Below are positions 1 to 9,920 of a DNA stretch of 64,000 bases, piece by piece. The notes under the pieces were generated by a model. That model searched no databases and was not told where the DNA came from. It was given only the letters and a program-made list of their open reading frames with translations. The DNA comes from Streptococcus mitis B6. Its GTDB lineage: Bacteria > Bacillota > Bacilli > Lactobacillales > Streptococcaceae. The stretch covers positions 558,001 through 622,000 of the forward strand of contig NC_013853.1 of NCBI RefSeq assembly GCF_000027165.1. The letters run 5' to 3'. How positions within the stretch are numbered: the first letter of the stretch is position 1; each line of letters opens with the position of its first letter. Both the position numbers and the translations under genes were made by a program.

Positions 1-466
1 TTTGAAACTTGCCTTCCAATATGACAGCCGTGTCTTGGTAGAGCAAGGGGTAAATGCCCGTGAAATCGAGGTTGGTCTCTTGGGCAACTACGATGTCAAA
101 AGCACGCTTCCAGGGGAAGTAGTCAAGGATGTTGCCTTTTATGACTACGATGCCAAGTATATTGACAACAAGATTACCATGGACATCCCAGCCAAAATCA
201 GTGATGATGTAGTGGCTGTCATGCGCCAAAATGCAGAAACAGCCTTTCGTGCCATTGGCGGTCTCGGTCTCTCTCGTTGCGATTTCTTCTATACAGATAA
301 GGGAGAGATTTTCCTAAACGAGCTGAATACCATGCCAGGTTTTACCCAGTGGTCTATGTATCCACTGCTTTGGGACAATATGGGAATCAGCTACCCAGAA
401 CTAATCGAGCGTCTGGTGGAACTTGCCAAGGAAAGTTTTGTCAAGCGCGAAGCGCATTTGCTATAA
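1..466 (+). CDS. ddl: D-alanine--D-alanine ligase, C-terminal part (cut by window edge)
   Basis: The ligase joins two D-alanines with ATP to give the dipeptide that MurF adds to the peptidoglycan precursor. About 155 residues of the C-terminal ATP-grasp region are visible, less than half of the usual ~347. Residues typical of the family are the acidic metal/ATP site in '[13 protein letters not shown]' (the N-E-x-N-T-x-P-G motif) and the preceding '[10 protein letters not shown]' segment. The frame is open from the first bases, so the true start lies upstream of the window. It is followed 84 bases later by murF, the next step of the same pathway, as in pneumococci. Identification is secure from the motif and the neighbour. 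Confidence 0.95.
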   Translation, partial: LKLAFQYDSRVLVEQGVNAREIEVGLLGNYDVKSTLPGEVVKDVAFYDYDAKYIDNKITMDIPAKISDDVVAVMRQNAETAFRAIGGLGLSRCDFFYTDKGEIFLNELNTMPGFTQWSMYPLLWDNMGISYPELIERLVELAKESFVKREAHLL

Positions 467-477
467 AAATGAAAGAG

Positions 478-540
478 AGGGTAGAAGCCAGGACCATCAC
501 GGTAAGGTGATCAGAGTTCTCGGACTTCGACCCTTTTTAA
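478..540 (+). terminator. Long structured hairpin between ddl and murF, terminator-like
   Basis: The outer arms GGGTAGAAG and CTTCGACCC pair with one mismatch. An inner stem (ATCAC/GTGAT around a GGTAAG loop) sits inside a second imperfect stem, and the structure ends in a short T-run. It is longer and more elaborate than a plain terminator, so attenuation between ddl and murF or a small structured RNA is possible. The murF ribosome binding site begins immediately after it. Confidence 0.5.
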
Positions 541-550
541 AGGAGTGGAA

Positions 551-1924
551 ATGAAATTAACAATTCATGAAGTGGCCCAAGTTGTCGGAGCTAAAAATGA
601 TATCAGCATCTTTGAGGATACCCAGTTAGAGAAAGCTGAGTTTGACAGTCGTTTGATTGCGACAGGAGATTTATTTGTGCCCCTCAAGGGTGCGCGTGAT
701 GGTCATGACTTTATCGAAACAGCTTTTGAAAATGGTGCAGTAGTAACCTTGTCTGAGAAAGAGATTGCAAATCATCCCTACATTCTAGTAGACGATGTCT
801 TGACTGCCTTTCAAATCCTCGCAGCCTACTATCTTGAAAAAACGGCAGTTGATGTCTTTGCAGTAACGGGTTCAAATGGCAAGACGACTACCAAGGATAT
901 GTTGGCACATTTATTGTCAACAAAATACAAGACCTACAAAACTCAGGGCAATTACAATAACGAAATTGGCCTTCCCTACACAGTTCTCCACATGCCTGAA
1001 GGGACAGAAAAGTTGGTCTTGGAGATGGGACAGGATCACCTAGGAGATATCCATCTTTTGTCTGAATTGGCTCATCCTAAGACAGCCATTGTGACCTTGG
1101 TTGGAGAGGCTCATTTGGCCTTTTTCAAAGACCGTTCGGAGATTGCTAAAGGGAAAATGCAAATTGCTGATGGTATGGCACCAGATTCTTTGCTTTTGGC
1201 ACCAGCTGACCCGATTGTAGAGAACTACTTGCCTACAGATAAAAAAGTGGTCCGTTTTGGGCAAGGAGCTGAGTTAGAAATTACAGACTTGGTTGAGCGC
1301 AAGGATAGTCTGACCTTTAAGGCTAATTTCTTGGAACAAGTCCTTGATTTGCCAGTGACTGGTAAGTACAATGCCACTAATGCTATGATTGCGTCTTATG
1401 TTGCCCTACAAGAAGGAGTTTCAGAGGAGCAGATTCGTCAGGCCTTCCAAAATCTTGAATTGACGCGTAACCGTACCGAGTGGAAGAAAGCAGCCAATGG
1501 AGCAGATATCTTATCAGATGTTTACAATGCCAATCCAACTGCTATGAAGCTGATTTTAGAGACTTTCTCTGCCATTCCAGCCAACGAAGGTGGCAAGAAA
1601 ATCGCTGTCTTAGCGGACATGAAGGAACTCGGTGACCAGTCTGTTCAGCTCCATAACCAGATGATTTTGAGCCTCTCACCAGATGTGCTTGATACCGTGA
1701 TTTTCTACGGAGAAGACATTGCTGAATTGGCCCAACTTGCCAGTCAAATGTTCCCAATCGGCCACGTTTACTACTTCAAGAAAACAGAAGACAAAGACCA
1801 ATTTGAAGACCTAGTCAAGCAGGTTAAGGAAAGTCTAGGAGCTAATGACCAAATCTTGCTAAAAGGTTCTAACTCTATGAATCTAGCCAAATTGGTAGAA
1901 TGTTTAGAAAATGAAGACAAGTGA
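551..1924 (+). CDS. murF: UDP-N-acetylmuramoyl-tripeptide--D-alanyl-D-alanine ligase MurF
   Basis: MurF is the cytoplasmic ATP-dependent ligase that adds D-Ala-D-Ala to UDP-MurNAc-tripeptide, the last soluble step of the peptidoglycan precursor. The protein is 457 aa, normal for the family. The P-loop of Mur ligases is seen as 'VTGSNGKTTTKDM' near residue 107, followed by the conserved 'QGNYNNEIGLP' stretch and the 'DVYNANPTAM' segment of the C-terminal domain. The ATG at 551 is preferred to the in-frame GTG at 545 because AAAGGAG lies at the proper distance. It follows ddl, whose product is its substrate, on the same strand. Confidence 0.97.
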   Translation: MKLTIHEVAQVVGAKNDISIFEDTQLEKAEFDSRLIATGDLFVPLKGARDGHDFIETAFENGAVVTLSEKEIANHPYILVDDVLTAFQILAAYYLEKTAVDVFAVTGSNGKTTTKDMLAHLLSTKYKTYKTQGNYNNEIGLPYTVLHMPEGTEKLVLEMGQDHLGDIHLLSELAHPKTAIVTLVGEAHLAFFKDRSEIAKGKMQIADGMAPDSLLLAPADPIVENYLPTDKKVVRFGQGAELEITDLVERKDSLTFKANFLEQVLDLPVTGKYNATNAMIASYVALQEGVSEEQIRQAFQNLELTRNRTEWKKAANGADILSDVYNANPTAMKLILETFSAIPANEGGKKIAVLADMKELGDQSVQLHNQMILSLSPDVLDTVIFYGEDIAELAQLASQMFPIGHVYYFKKTEDKDQFEDLVKQVKESLGANDQILLKGSNSMNLAKLVECLENEDK

Positions 1925-2018
1925 TTTTGTCAAACATTTACGTATTTCTAAATCCATTTTTGACAAGTAGCATGGTATAATAAAATGCAGGAAAATTTTG
2001 AATTATGAGGAAAACTAG

Positions 2019-2723
2019 ATGAATTTATGGGATATTTTCTTTACGACCCAAGCAACAGAACCACCTAAATTTGACCTTTTTTGGTATGTTAGTCTATTTA
2101 CGCTCTTAGCCTTAACATTTTTTACAGCTTATCGCTATCGTGAAAAGAAGGCTTGCCAACGCTTTTTCCAGATTTTACAGGCCGTTCAGTTAATCCTTCT
2201 TTATGGTTGGTATGGGGTCAATCATATGCCACTGTCAGAAAGTTTACCCTTTTACCATTGCCGTATGGCTATGTTTGTGGTGCTTTTGCTTCCTGGTCAG
2301 TCTAAATATAGACAGTATTTTGCATTACTAGGAACATTTGGGACATTAGCAGCCTTTGTTTATCCAGTGTCAGATGCCTATCCTTTCCCACATATTACGA
2401 TTTTATCCTTTATCTTTGGCCACTTAGCTCTCTTGGGGAATTCTTTAGTTTATCTATTGAGACAGTACGATGCGAGAATGCTAGATGTGAAAAGAATTTT
2501 TCTCATGACCTTTGCCCTAAATGCCTTGATTTTTGTGGTCAATTTGGTAACAGGTGGAGATTACGGATTCTTGACAAAACCACCATTGGTTGGAGACCAT
2601 GGCTTAGTAGCTAATTATTTAATCGTTTCCCTAGCCTTATCAGCAGCGATTACTTTGACAAAGAAAATCTTGGAACTATTTTTAGAACAAGAAGCAGAAA
2701 AAATGATTGCAAAGAAAGCTTAG
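2019..2723 (+). CDS. YwaF/TIGR02206-type integral membrane protein
   Basis: This 234-aa protein has about six or seven hydrophobic segments and the look of the YwaF-like (TIGR02206) membrane family: an N-terminal helix, a 'LPFYHCRMA' motif in the middle, and glycine-rich loops near 'TGGDYGFLTKPP'. No enzymatic function is established for the family, so the role is unknown. The gene stands alone between murF and the ftsA cluster, with a strong hairpin terminator directly after the stop codon. TTGACA and TATAAT-like elements occur shortly upstream, but at non-ideal spacing. Confidence 0.75.
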   Translation: MNLWDIFFTTQATEPPKFDLFWYVSLFTLLALTFFTAYRYREKKACQRFFQILQAVQLILLYGWYGVNHMPLSESLPFYHCRMAMFVVLLLPGQSKYRQYFALLGTFGTLAAFVYPVSDAYPFPHITILSFIFGHLALLGNSLVYLLRQYDARMLDVKRIFLMTFALNALIFVVNLVTGGDYGFLTKPPLVGDHGLVANYLIVSLALSAAITLTKKILELFLEQEAEKMIAKKA

Positions 2724-2741
2724 AAATGAGCTTTCTTTTTT
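2711..2741 (+). terminator. Intrinsic terminator of the YwaF-like gene
   Basis: AAAGAAAGCT and AGCTTTCTTT form a perfect stem around an 8-base loop containing the stop-codon region, followed by a T-run. Confidence 0.85.
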
Positions 2742-2808
2742 GGCAATAGACAGATTGTTGATAAAGTTTACAGTGAATGAATTTCTGAACAGAAAAACAA
2801 AAAAATTG

Positions 2809-4351
2809 GGTAACTTCTAAAACTAACTTCCAGTTTCCCACAACCTAGCTTTTAGTATGAGAAAAACGCGTGAAATCAGTGGAAATCCGTCTTAGACTAA
2901 CTTCCACTGGTTTTCTTTTTCTTGATATATAAGGGTTCAAAAGCGAAAAGACTCAGAAAAAAGTGCACGACAAATAGCCCTAAAACAGAGTCGTCTTAGA
3001 GTAAATTCCAGTTGCTAGCGTTTAGTGTGAGACTTTTCGATGGTGATAAGATGTGTAGTTAGAGGGGAAAATTCCCTTTATTTCAATAAATCAGGTGATA
3101 GGTGTGTGTCTTCTGGTTTGACAAATTGGCAACCCAGAAGAGCAGCGATGTCCTCGCCAAAGGTGAAGGTGAAGATGTCGTAAGCAGATTTTCCTTGAAA
3201 CTCTTCTCGTTTCAAGGAATTGACATGGGAAATGACTAGATTGACGTCTTTCTGAGTCAGCTGGTCAAAGGAAGTGCCCTTGGGAAGAATGGCTCGCAAA
3301 ACCGTATGGTTCTTCTCAATCCGCCCCTTCTGGTCAGGACGGCTAGGGTCGCAGAAGTAGAGGTGAGACTTCCCATCAATGTCTCGCTCAAGCTCCTCCA
3401 CATAGGCGAACTCAGATCCGTTGTCTGTGAGAATGACAGGGAACAGCTGATGGAACGCACACCCTCCGTCCATGACTCTTTCTTTCAAAGCTGCGAATTT
3501 AGTGGCGACCTCCAGAGCGGTCTTGTTGTTCAAAAGCAGGGCGAAGAGGAAGTTGCAGAAGGAAACGTTGAAGGTGAGCAGTAGCTTTCCACCAGGTCTG
3601 CCGATGACCGTGTCCATTTCCAACCATTTGAAGAAATCATCTGTTTCTCGTAACTCTTGGAAATCTTGATAGGTCCGCCCAATTTTCAGCTCTTTAGGAA
3701 TAGCTACTTTTCTGGATTTTCTGCGTTCCTTGAACGTGACCATCCGAGGGAAATCAATGGGCTTGGCTGTCAGATAGCCCAGCTTGGCATGCCGATACAC
3801 CGTAGCTTTCGACACAGGTAGGTTATGTGTCTGAATGATATGGTAGATGCTTTGTTTCTTCTGGATGCCTTGGGTTAAGACCTTGTCCATCTGATAAAAA
3901 CTTTCCTTGTTTAGGGGAATTCCCTGTCTGGATTCCCTCAACATAGTCTCGTACTGCTCCTGTGCCTTTTTCGCGTAGTAAAGATAGCGGTTAAACCCAC
4001 AATCCGTCCTCTTTTTTGGACAGTTGTTACAGACATAAGGAGCTTTTTTGAGAAGAGGGCAATCCGTGCAATCAGATTTGACGGATGTTGGATGCATGAT
4101 GCGATTGCGCTTGATTTCCTTTGAAATCGTTGACGGGTCTTTCCCCATCTTCTCAGCGATGGAACGGAAAGTCTCCTGTTGGCTGATTCCAGTTTGGATG
4201 TCAATACGGTCTTCTAGAGTGAGATGTTTTTGTTTTTTCGTCATGAGGTACCTCCTCACGAAAAGTCTCAGACTTAATTCTAGCATAATTCATCGTCTGA
4301 GACTAACTTCCAGTTTTGGGAGAGAGATGGAAGTTACTTTGAGAAGTTACG
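2809..4351 (-). mobile_element. IS30-family insertion sequence, copy 1 of a tandem pair
   Basis: The element is 1543 bp. Its ends are imperfect inverted repeats: the left end starts GGTAACTTCTAAAACTAAC and the right end, read inward, starts CGTAACTTCTCAAAGTAAC. It carries one transposase gene on the minus strand. The 13-bp target duplication AACAAAAAAATTG lies at 2796-2808 and again at 4352-4364. It is nearly identical to the element that starts at 4365, with at least two single-base differences (3642 versus 5198, 3921 versus 5477), so the pair does not look like a simple assembly duplication. Confidence 0.93.
3078..4244 (-). CDS. IS30-family transposase (copy 1)
   Basis: This 388-aa DDE transposase cuts and joins the ends of its own element. 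An N-terminal helix-turn-helix ('RSIAEKMGKDPSTISKEIKRN') is followed by a cysteine cluster (CTDC, CNNC, DC around residues 59-82) that looks like a zinc-binding insertion. The integrase core has catalytic acidic residues in 'LEMDTVIGRPGGK', 'ILTDNGSEF' and 'KGRIEKNH', the IS30 DDE pattern. The ATG at 4244 is chosen over the upstream start at 4286 because AGGAGG sits six bases before it. The gene is intact and its protein is identical to that of copy 2. Confidence 0.95.
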   Translation of the reverse strand: MTKKQKHLTLEDRIDIQTGISQQETFRSIAEKMGKDPSTISKEIKRNRIMHPTSVKSDCTDCPLLKKAPYVCNNCPKKRTDCGFNRYLYYAKKAQEQYETMLRESRQGIPLNKESFYQMDKVLTQGIQKKQSIYHIIQTHNLPVSKATVYRHAKLGYLTAKPIDFPRMVTFKERRKSRKVAIPKELKIGRTYQDFQELRETDDFFKWLEMDTVIGRPGGKLLLTFNVSFCNFLFALLLNNKTALEVATKFAALKERVMDGGCAFHQLFPVILTDNGSEFAYVEELERDIDGKSHLYFCDPSRPDQKGRIEKNHTVLRAILPKGTSFDQLTQKDVNLVISHVNSLKREEFQGKSAYDIFTFTFGEDIAALLGCQFVKPEDTHLSPDLLK

Positions 4352-4364
4352 AACAAAAAAATTG
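4352..4364. repeat. 13-bp repeat shared by both tandem IS copies
   Basis: AACAAAAAAATTG occurs left of copy 1 (2796-2808), here between the copies, and right of copy 2 (5908-5920). A single insertion would give two copies of a target duplication. Three copies around two elements indicate tandem duplication of the IS together with one target repeat. Confidence 0.9.
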
Positions 4365-5907
4365 GGTAACTTCTAAAACTAACTTCCAGTTTCCCACAAC
4401 CTAGCTTTTAGTATGAGAAAAACGCGTGAAATCAGTGGAAATCCGTCTTAGACTAACTTCCACTGGTTTTCTTTTTCTTGATATATAAGGGTTCAAAAGC
4501 GAAAAGACTCAGAAAAAAGTGCACGACAAATAGCCCTAAAACAGAGTCGTCTTAGAGTAAATTCCAGTTGCTAGCGTTTAGTGTGAGACTTTTCGATGGT
4601 GATAAGATGTGTAGTTAGAGGGGAAAATTCCCTTTATTTCAATAAATCAGGTGATAGGTGTGTGTCTTCTGGTTTGACAAATTGGCAACCCAGAAGAGCA
4701 GCGATGTCCTCGCCAAAGGTGAAGGTGAAGATGTCGTAAGCAGATTTTCCTTGAAACTCTTCTCGTTTCAAGGAATTGACATGGGAAATGACTAGATTGA
4801 CGTCTTTCTGAGTCAGCTGGTCAAAGGAAGTGCCCTTGGGAAGAATGGCTCGCAAAACCGTATGGTTCTTCTCAATCCGCCCCTTCTGGTCAGGACGGCT
4901 AGGGTCGCAGAAGTAGAGGTGAGACTTCCCATCAATGTCTCGCTCAAGCTCCTCCACATAGGCGAACTCAGATCCGTTGTCTGTGAGAATGACAGGGAAC
5001 AGCTGATGGAACGCACACCCTCCGTCCATGACTCTTTCTTTCAAAGCTGCGAATTTAGTGGCGACCTCCAGAGCGGTCTTGTTGTTCAAAAGCAGGGCGA
5101 AGAGGAAGTTGCAGAAGGAAACGTTGAAGGTGAGCAGTAGCTTTCCACCAGGTCTGCCGATGACCGTGTCCATTTCCAACCATTTGAAGAAATCATCAGT
5201 TTCTCGTAACTCTTGGAAATCTTGATAGGTCCGCCCAATTTTCAGCTCTTTAGGAATAGCTACTTTTCTGGATTTTCTGCGTTCCTTGAACGTGACCATC
5301 CGAGGGAAATCAATGGGCTTGGCTGTCAGATAGCCCAGCTTGGCATGCCGATACACCGTAGCTTTCGACACAGGTAGGTTATGTGTCTGAATGATATGGT
5401 AGATGCTTTGTTTCTTCTGGATGCCTTGGGTTAAGACCTTGTCCATCTGATAAAAACTTTCCTTGTTTAGGGGAATGCCCTGTCTGGATTCCCTCAACAT
5501 AGTCTCGTACTGCTCCTGTGCCTTTTTCGCGTAGTAAAGATAGCGGTTAAACCCACAATCCGTCCTCTTTTTTGGACAGTTGTTACAGACATAAGGAGCT
5601 TTTTTGAGAAGAGGGCAATCCGTGCAATCAGATTTGACGGATGTTGGATGCATGATGCGATTGCGCTTGATTTCCTTTGAAATCGTTGACGGGTCTTTCC
5701 CCATCTTCTCAGCGATGGAACGGAAAGTCTCCTGTTGGCTGATTCCAGTTTGGATGTCAATACGGTCTTCTAGAGTGAGATGTTTTTGTTTTTTCGTCAT
5801 GAGGTACCTCCTCACGAAAAGTCTCAGACTTAATTCTAGCATAATTCATCGTCTGAGACTAACTTCCAGTTTTGGGAGAGAGATGGAAGTTACTTTGAGA
5901 AGTTACG
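4365..5907 (-). mobile_element. IS30-family insertion sequence, copy 2 of a tandem pair
   Basis: Same length (1543 bp), orientation and ends as copy 1, from which it is separated only by the 13-bp target repeat. At the two positions that distinguish the copies it agrees with the distant third copy at 53269-54810, so copy 1 carries the derived bases. Its right end lies about 35 bp from the presumed ftsA promoter. Confidence 0.93.
4634..5800 (-). CDS. IS30-family transposase (copy 2)
   Basis: The protein is identical to the copy 1 transposase over all 388 aa, with the same HTH, cysteine cluster and DDE core. The start at 5800 follows AGGAGG as in the other copies. With two intact copies in direct orientation, a circular or dimeric transposition intermediate could form from the inner ends, which is known for the IS30 family; here the inner ends are 13 bp apart. 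Confidence 0.95.
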   Translation of the reverse strand: MTKKQKHLTLEDRIDIQTGISQQETFRSIAEKMGKDPSTISKEIKRNRIMHPTSVKSDCTDCPLLKKAPYVCNNCPKKRTDCGFNRYLYYAKKAQEQYETMLRESRQGIPLNKESFYQMDKVLTQGIQKKQSIYHIIQTHNLPVSKATVYRHAKLGYLTAKPIDFPRMVTFKERRKSRKVAIPKELKIGRTYQDFQELRETDDFFKWLEMDTVIGRPGGKLLLTFNVSFCNFLFALLLNNKTALEVATKFAALKERVMDGGCAFHQLFPVILTDNGSEFAYVEELERDIDGKSHLYFCDPSRPDQKGRIEKNHTVLRAILPKGTSFDQLTQKDVNLVISHVNSLKREEFQGKSAYDIFTFTFGEDIAALLGCQFVKPEDTHLSPDLLK

Positions 5908-5942
5908 AACAAAAAAATTGGCTAGTAAATTTAGGAAAAAAC

Positions 5943-5980
5943 TGAGCACGATGAGATTTTTTGTGTTATAATATTCTGTG
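5943..5980 (+). promoter_or_regulatory. Probable ftsA promoter
   Basis: A perfect -10 TATAAT lies at 5967-5972 with a weak -35-like TGAGCA about 18 bases upstream. It is about 80 bases before the ftsA start and only about 25 bases right of the tandem insertion sequences, so native upstream promoter elements may have been displaced. Confidence 0.55.
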
Positions 5981-6053
5981 AATAGCTATGCCCACGTTTA
6001 GCTATTGAATATTACGAAGTTAGAAACTTGGAAGATAGAGAGGATGCGATGTA

Positions 6054-7427
6054 ATGGCTAGAGAAGGCTTTTTTACAGGTCTAGATATTGGAACAAGCTC
6101 TGTCAAGGTGCTTGTAGCCGAGCTTAGAAATGGTGAACTTAATGTAATTGGTGTAAGTAATGCCAAGAGTAAAGGTGTAAAGGATGGGATTATCGTTGAT
6201 ATTGAAGCAGCAGCAACTGCTATCAAGTCAGCTATTTCTCAAGCAGAAGAAAAGGCAGGCATTTCGATTAAATCAGTGAATGTCGGCTTGCCTGGTAATC
6301 TTTTGCAGGTAGAACCAACTCAAGGGATGATTCCAGTAACATCTGATACCAAGGAAATTACGGATCAAGATGTTGAAAATGTTGTCAAATCAGCTTTGAC
6401 AAAGAGTATGACACCTGACCGTGAAGTCATTACCTTTATTCCTGAAGAATTTATTGTGGATGGTTTCCAAGGGATTCGTGACCCACGTGGCATGATGGGG
6501 GTTCGCCTTGAAATGCGTGGCTTGCTTTATACAGGCCCTCGTACTATCTTGCACAATCTGCGTAAGACAGTTGAACGTACAGGTGTTCAGGTTGAAAATA
6601 TTATCATTTCACCACTAGCAATGGTTCAATCAGTTTTGAATGAAGGTGAACGTGAATTTGGTGCTACAGTGATTGATATGGGGGCAGGTCAAACGACTGT
6701 CGCTACAATCCGTAACCAAGAACTCCAGTTTACAAATATTCTTCAAGAAGGTGGAGATTATGTCACAAAAGATATCTCTAAAGTCTTGAAGACTTCACAA
6801 AAACTAGCTGAAGGTTTGAAATTAAACTATGGAGAGGCTTACCCTCCTCTTGCAAGTAAAGAAACCTTCCAAGTAGAGGCTATTGGGGAAGTAGAACCTG
6901 TTGAAGTGACAGAAGATTACTTGTCAGAGATTATTTCTGCACGAATCAAGCATAACTTTGAACAAATCAAACAAGACTTGGAGAGAAGACATTTATTGGA
7001 TCTTCCTGGTGGAATTGTTTTGATCGGTGGAAATGCTATTTTACCGGGTATGGTAGAATTGGCTCAAGAAGTCTTTGGCGTTCGTGTCAAACTCTATGTT
7101 CCAAACCAAGTTGGTATTCGCAATCCAGCCTTTGCGCATGTGATTAGTCTATCGGAATTCGCTGGACAATTGACAGAAGTCAATCTTTTGGCTCAAAGAG
7201 CAGTCAAGGGTGAAGTTGCTCTGGCTCATCAACCAATTAGTTTTGGGGGAATGATTCAGAAAACAGCTCAGTTTGTACAATCAACGCCTGTTCAACCAGC
7301 TCCTGCTCCAGAAGTAGAGCCGGTGGCTCCTACAGAACCAATGGCGGATTTCCAACAAGCTTCACAAAATAAACCGAAATTAGCAGATCGTTTCCGTGGA
7401 TTGATCGGAAGCATGTTTGATGAATAA
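6054..7427 (+). CDS. ftsA: Cell division protein FtsA
   Basis: FtsA is the actin-like ATPase that anchors FtsZ filaments to the membrane and recruits later division proteins. The 457-aa protein starts 'FFTGLDIGTSSVKVLV' (phosphate-1 loop), has a second phosphate motif 'ATVIDMGAGQTTVA' near residue 205 and the adenosine motif 'GGIVLIGGNAILPG' near residue 322. The C-terminus is a proline-rich linker, then the amphipathic membrane helix 'KLADRFRGLIGSMF'. The ATG is preceded by an AGAGAGGATG purine stretch. It is the first gene of the division cluster, 17 bases before ftsZ. Confidence 0.98.
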   Translation: MAREGFFTGLDIGTSSVKVLVAELRNGELNVIGVSNAKSKGVKDGIIVDIEAAATAIKSAISQAEEKAGISIKSVNVGLPGNLLQVEPTQGMIPVTSDTKEITDQDVENVVKSALTKSMTPDREVITFIPEEFIVDGFQGIRDPRGMMGVRLEMRGLLYTGPRTILHNLRKTVERTGVQVENIIISPLAMVQSVLNEGEREFGATVIDMGAGQTTVATIRNQELQFTNILQEGGDYVTKDISKVLKTSQKLAEGLKLNYGEAYPPLASKETFQVEAIGEVEPVEVTEDYLSEIISARIKHNFEQIKQDLERRHLLDLPGGIVLIGGNAILPGMVELAQEVFGVRVKLYVPNQVGIRNPAFAHVISLSEFAGQLTEVNLLAQRAVKGEVALAHQPISFGGMIQKTAQFVQSTPVQPAPAPEVEPVAPTEPMADFQQASQNKPKLADRFRGLIGSMFDE

Positions 7428-7441
7428 AAGAGGAAAAATAA

Positions 7442-8701
<1,260 letters not shown>

Positions 8702-8705
8702 GTAA

Positions 8706-9377
8706 ATGAATTTGAAAGAAAATACAGAACGTGTTTTTCAACAAATAAAAGATGCAAGTCAGCAGTCAGGAAGAGAAGCCAATTCTGTTTCGGTTGTTGC
8801 TGTTACAAAATATGTAGACGTACCGACAGCGGAGGCTTTGCTTCCGCTAGGTGTGCATCATATTGGTGAAAATCGTGTGGATAAGTTTCTTGAGAAATAT
8901 GAAGCTTTAAAAGATAGAAATATTACCTGGCATTTGATTGGAACCTTGCAAAGACGCAAGGTCAAAGATGTCATTCAGTATGTTGATTATTTCCACGCTT
9001 TGGATTCATTAAAGCTAGCAGAGGAAATTCAAAAAAGAAGTGACCGAGTTGTTAAGTGTTTCTTACAAGTTAATATCTCAAGGGAAGAGAGCAAACATGG
9101 TTTTTCAAGGGAAGAACTATTAGAGCTCTTGCCAGAATTGGCCACCTTAGATAAAATTGAATATGTCGGCTTGATGACCATGGCTCCTTTTGAAGCTAGT
9201 AGTGATGAGTTGAAAGAGATTTTTAAAGCTACGCAGGATTTGCAACTAGAAATTAGAGAAAAACAAATTCCCAATATGCCAATGACGGACTTGAGTATGG
9301 GTATGAGTCGTGACTACAAGGAAGCGATTAAATTTGGCTCAACATTTGTCAGAATTGGTACAGCATTTTTTAAATAG
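8706..9377 (+). CDS. ylmE: YlmE, PLP-binding YggS/PROSC family protein
   Basis: Family members hold pyridoxal phosphate and help keep B6 and amino-acid pools balanced; direct enzyme activity is not established. The 223-aa protein shows the alanine-racemase-like barrel. The PLP lysine is in 'VVAVTKYVDVP' near residue 36, followed by 'HHIGENRVDKF', the 'WHLIGTLQRRKV' motif, and the C-terminal 'LSMGMSRDYKEAI' phosphate-binding segment with 'GSTFVRIGTAFF'. It lies four bases after ftsZ and ten before sepF, the usual place in streptococci. Confidence 0.95.
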   Translation: MNLKENTERVFQQIKDASQQSGREANSVSVVAVTKYVDVPTAEALLPLGVHHIGENRVDKFLEKYEALKDRNITWHLIGTLQRRKVKDVIQYVDYFHALDSLKLAEEIQKRSDRVVKCFLQVNISREESKHGFSREELLELLPELATLDKIEYVGLMTMAPFEASSDELKEIFKATQDLQLEIREKQIPNMPMTDLSMGMSRDYKEAIKFGSTFVRIGTAFFK

Positions 9378-9386
9378 GAAAGAAAT

Positions 9387-9920
9387 ATGTCTTTAAAAGA
9401 TAGATTTGATAAATTTATAGATTATTTTACAGAAGATGGAGAAGATGTTGGTACTGCATATCAACCTAAAGCTGAAGAGCCGATTGTGACTCCAGTCCCT
9501 TCTGTTCAAGAGTTGCCTCAACAAGCTGGTAGCACGCCATCTAAAGATAAAAACATCACTCGTCTTCATGCCCGTCAACAAGAGTTGGCTATGCAAAGTC
9601 AACGTTCTACTGATAAGGTGACAATTGATGTTCGTTATCCACGTAAATACGAAGATGCCACAGATATTGTTGATTTATTAGCTGGTAACGAAAGTATTTT
9701 GATTGATTTTCAATATATGACAGAAGTTCAAGCACGTCGTTGTCTGGATTATCTGGATGGGGCGCGCCACGTTTTAGCTGGTAACATGAAAAAGGTAGCA
9801 TCTACCATGTACCTGCTGACACCAGTTGATGTGGTTGTCAATATTGAAGACATCAAAATCCCAGATGAATCACAAAATGGTGAATTTGGCTTTGATATGA
9901 AACGTACGAGAGTGAGATAA
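9387..9920 (+). CDS. sepF: Cell division protein SepF (YlmF)
   Basis: SepF bundles FtsZ filaments and ties them to the membrane. The 177-aa protein has the N-terminal amphipathic membrane helix '[13 protein letters not shown]', an unstructured Glu/Pro/Gln-rich linker, and the conserved SepF fold with '[16 protein letters not shown]' and '[12 protein letters not shown]' at about residues 74-155. GAAAGAAAT precedes the ATG. The stop codon overlaps the start of ylmG, suggesting coupled translation. Confidence 0.97.
   Translation: MSLKDRFDKFIDYFTEDGEDVGTAYQPKAEEPIVTPVPSVQELPQQAGSTPSKDKNITRLHARQQELAMQSQRSTDKVTIDVRYPRKYEDATDIVDLLAGNESILIDFQYMTEVQARRCLDYLDGARHVLAGNMKKVASTMYLLTPVDVVVNIEDIKIPDESQNGEFGFDMKRTRVR

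Noticed and set aside
3306..4404. Plus-strand frames antisense to the IS transposase, repeated in all three copies
   Set aside because: They recur only because the IS is repeated; they lack ribosome sites and protein-like features and lie opposite a clear DDE transposase gene.
2809..5907. Tandem IS copies as a simple assembly duplication
   Set aside because: The copies differ at two positions at least (3642/5198 and 3921/5477) and carry three consistent 13-bp repeats, so a real tandem is more likely; long reads would settle it.
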